Below, piece by piece: positions 61,717-64,000 of a stretch of 64,000 nucleotides of DNA (within the stretch, counting starts at the first letter, position 1; each line of letters opens with the position of its first letter). The stretch spans positions 2,294,001-2,358,000 of the forward strand of contig JAZARR010000175.1 of the NCBI GenBank assembly GCA_037389465.1. The letters are read 5' to 3'. The notes beneath the pieces were generated by a model that did no database searches, was not told where the DNA came from, and saw nothing but the letters and a program-made list of their open reading frames with translations. The translations under genes and the position numbers were made by a program. Source of the stretch: Baylisascaris procyonis (taxonomy: Eukaryota; Nematoda; Chromadorea; Rhabditida; Ascarididae).

Positions 61717-62508
61717 TTTTCATTTCGTCATCTCAACCAAACGCATGTTTTCTTATTTTCGACTTTTCTAATAATAATAGTGTTTACATTGCGAGAAAAT
61801 CCCACATTATTGCGCCATTTTGCATATAACTAAGCATATGTCGATGATAAATGATTTTTAATTATGTCAACTGATTTATTTTATTTATATTTATACTAAA
61901 TTTATTCATTTATTTTATTTTATTTATACAAAAATTTAAACAAGAAGTACAATAACGTCGCATAGAAATGGCACTATGTAAGCAGCATTAACGAATAAAC
62001 AAAGCGAAATAAAATTTCATAGAATAAACAAATTCGATATTCGTGATGAATGCAATGGAAACCGAATATTGTTTATATCATGTGGAGTGGAGCTAAAATC
62101 AACTCATCAATACGAATAATTCAGAACAAATATATGACGATAGCCAATTTCTGGATGATAAATTCTTACGGAGACAATTGTGACCAATTCAGAGTTACGA
62201 TTTTTTTAATACTAATATAAGAAATGTAACGATAAACCCTCAAAAATGATGAAAATTAAAATATATTTATATAGTCAATTAGAGTAAAATCGATTAATTA
62301 TCCATTGATTATAGAATATTGAACATTGTATGTCGAGAAGGAATTGAATTCGTTACATAAATAAAATTATAAGAAAATGTGATGTTAATTTGCATATCAT
62401 TAGTAATAGCTCAGTATTTAAAAAAGAATTTCGACAATCATCGAATATGAAATTGAATCAAAATTTACTAAAACGAGGAAAAAAAATTGCTTAAAAATTC
62501 ACACTTAC

Positions 62509-62601
62509 CGGAAACAATCCAAGTAGAAGAAAACTTATTTTCAAATATGAAAAATGATCAAGCAATAACCTAATATCTTTGCTAATATATTGATCGTTCG
62601 T
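62509..62601 (-). CDS. Exon with a membrane-like segment, unidentified gene
   Basis: GATAGCAG acceptor, 31 codons TNDQYISKDIRLLLDHFSYL then KISFLLLGLFP, and a strong GTAAGT donor, phase 0 at both ends. The last dozen residues are hydrophobic. It joins in frame to the 57-kb exon, giving LLLGLFPGIFSRSVPFLQ. Confidence 0.5.
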
Positions 62602-62731
62602 CTGCTATCGAAATAATGAAAGCAGCAATTAGAATTTAATTTATGAATTTAAAATTTGAATATTTCTATATTTACTTAAAAGATATTTTCAAGTGGGTTA
62701 TTAATGAAATGGAAACGGTAGAACTACTCAC

Positions 62732-62786
62732 ATAATGAAATGCATTATATTTTTACGATAAGAATATTGTTGGTAGAGGCGTAAAT
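62732..62786 (-). CDS. Possible short exon of the same unidentified gene
   Basis: TTCAACAG acceptor, then LRLYQQYSYRKNIMHFI, then GTGAGT donor. A second reading in phase 0 (IYASTNNILI before GTAAAA) would join both neighbours in frame. The choice cannot be made by eye. Confidence 0.3.
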
Positions 62787-63496
62787 CTGTTGAAAAAAAA
62801 AACGGGACAAAAACGGCGTTCATTAAAGTGAATTAATTATTGCATTGTCATTGTAATAGAAGGTAATTAGAAAAAAAGAAGAGAAAGTGAATCGAATTAA
62901 ATGGGGAAAATAGATTTTCATTGATGACAAATCCTTTATAAAGGTAATTAAATTCTGCAGGTGATGAGGATCTTACTCAGATAAAATTACACCACCATAA
63001 ATGAGCAACGTGTTTGAGACGAAAAACTTAAGCGTCCTAAAATTCAAAATTATTGTCTTATAAAATTTGCATTTCTCGTGACTTTTAAAGGAAAAGATAA
63101 AGTTGGTTGGGAATAAGGAGAAGAAAAGGAGAGAAGGAGAAATGAGTTTACGGGGATTTATTGGGGGGAAAGCAAATTTGGGAAATAGTTGCATATTAAC
63201 AGGCAAAGATTTGAAAAAAGAGTTGTTTTTGTATGAAATAATGCTTGAAAATTGACTGAAAGATAGTTGAATTTTTACTGAATATTATTCATTTATTTAA
63301 ATAGATTTTATAAACGAAATATCGGAAATGTTATAGATCTAATAGATGCTTGCGGTCGAGTAGCACTTTCTGAAGTGCTTAATTAAGGGGATTTTTCGAT
63401 TGCTTTCTTGAATGGATGAAATGAGTTGATGATGATGAGAATTTTGTAAAAAAAGCGCATAATGCGTATATGGTTGACAAAACGGGTCCGACATAC

Positions 63497-63604
63497 TAAA
63501 CAATGCTGGTTTTTTGCAAATTTGCCAACTTGATCCAATAATTGTATAAGTGCTCAGCATGAATGACAGAAACATGTCTCCTGATGGTTTCCATGAAATT
63601 GTAG
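63497..63604 (-). CDS. Exon of an unidentified gene (partial, runs off window)
   Basis: Acceptor TTTAAAG, then 35 codons (YNFMETIRRHVSVIHAEHLY and NYWIKLANLQKTSIV), then donor GTATGT. Coding character is strong. It is probably part of the same minus-strand gene as 62509-62601 and 56991-57070, with its 5' part beyond 64000. An earlier GTTTAG donor would give phase 0. Confidence 0.45.
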
Positions 63605-64000
63605 CTTTAAAAAAATGTTATTTATCTGGATCTGATCGGTCGAGCAAAAATTTGCACAAATAAATATTTGCATAAATGAATCCCCTCAGATCATAAAGGA
63701 TATGGCGAATCATAACCAAAGCGATCATATTGTAATAAAACTTAGTTTGAGGGGTCACTTTAAATATAGAATATGCCCCAAGTGCACGAACTGAGATTAC
63801 CGAAGAAAATGACGTAAAATTATAAGGACAAAGATGGCATTATAATAGGAATATGCAAAGAAATTACAAAATTTGCATACGAAACAATCATAAATGGGTA
63901 TGTTTATTGAATATTTAATTAGTTTAACATTCAGTTTGTGGAAACATGGCATGTTTGAAATCATTTTGCATTTTGATCATATGTAACATCCGATGAGGTT

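Noticed and set aside
1..64000. CRISPR arrays, bacterial (for example Wolbachia) inserts, viral genes
   Set aside because: No spaced direct repeats of CRISPR type, no bacterial operon-like coding density and no viral replication or capsid motifs were seen.

Overview
The window is AT-rich, intron-dense eukaryotic DNA from a nematode. Three things show this. A tandem repeat at 51483-51624 contains the nematode spliced leader SL1. The ribosome-biogenesis gene RRP5 has a splice acceptor only 7 nt before its ATG, as trans-spliced nematode genes do. The second large gene is a GT49 glycosyltransferase whose spacing of motifs fits nematode members of that family. The base composition and introns of 0.1-1.2 kb suggest a spirurid or filarial worm, but that placement is inference. 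No bacterial, plasmid or phage genes, tRNA or rRNA genes, or CRISPR arrays were seen.

Layout. 1-11160: mostly non-coding, with a few short exon-like open frames of unknown identity, among them a possible small secreted protein at 9501-9767. 11325-39102, minus strand: a complete RRP5/PDCD11 gene. I resolved it into 37 exons with consistent phases, giving 1912 codons plus stop. 39110-46091: intergenic, holding an unidentified exon-like frame (40042-40195) and a 3.8-kb element (40950-44732) bounded by inverted repeats of about 430-455 bp, with a mosaic of short coding-like fragments and a perfect 42-bp hairpin inside. 46092-53491, minus strand: a GT49 (B4GAT1/LARGE-type) glycosyltransferase with a signal anchor and about nine exons. 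Its introns carry a foldback repeat with three tandem SL1 copies, a 29-bp minisatellite and long TA runs. 54956-64000: several minus-strand exon-like segments with good splice sites. They probably belong to an unidentified membrane-protein gene whose 5' end lies beyond the window.

The two confident genes are unrelated in function (nucleolar pre-rRNA processing; Golgi glycan synthesis) and lie 7 kb apart on the same strand. The best candidate for an undescribed element is the SL1-bearing foldback repeat at 51402-51718, followed by the 3.8-kb inverted-repeat element.
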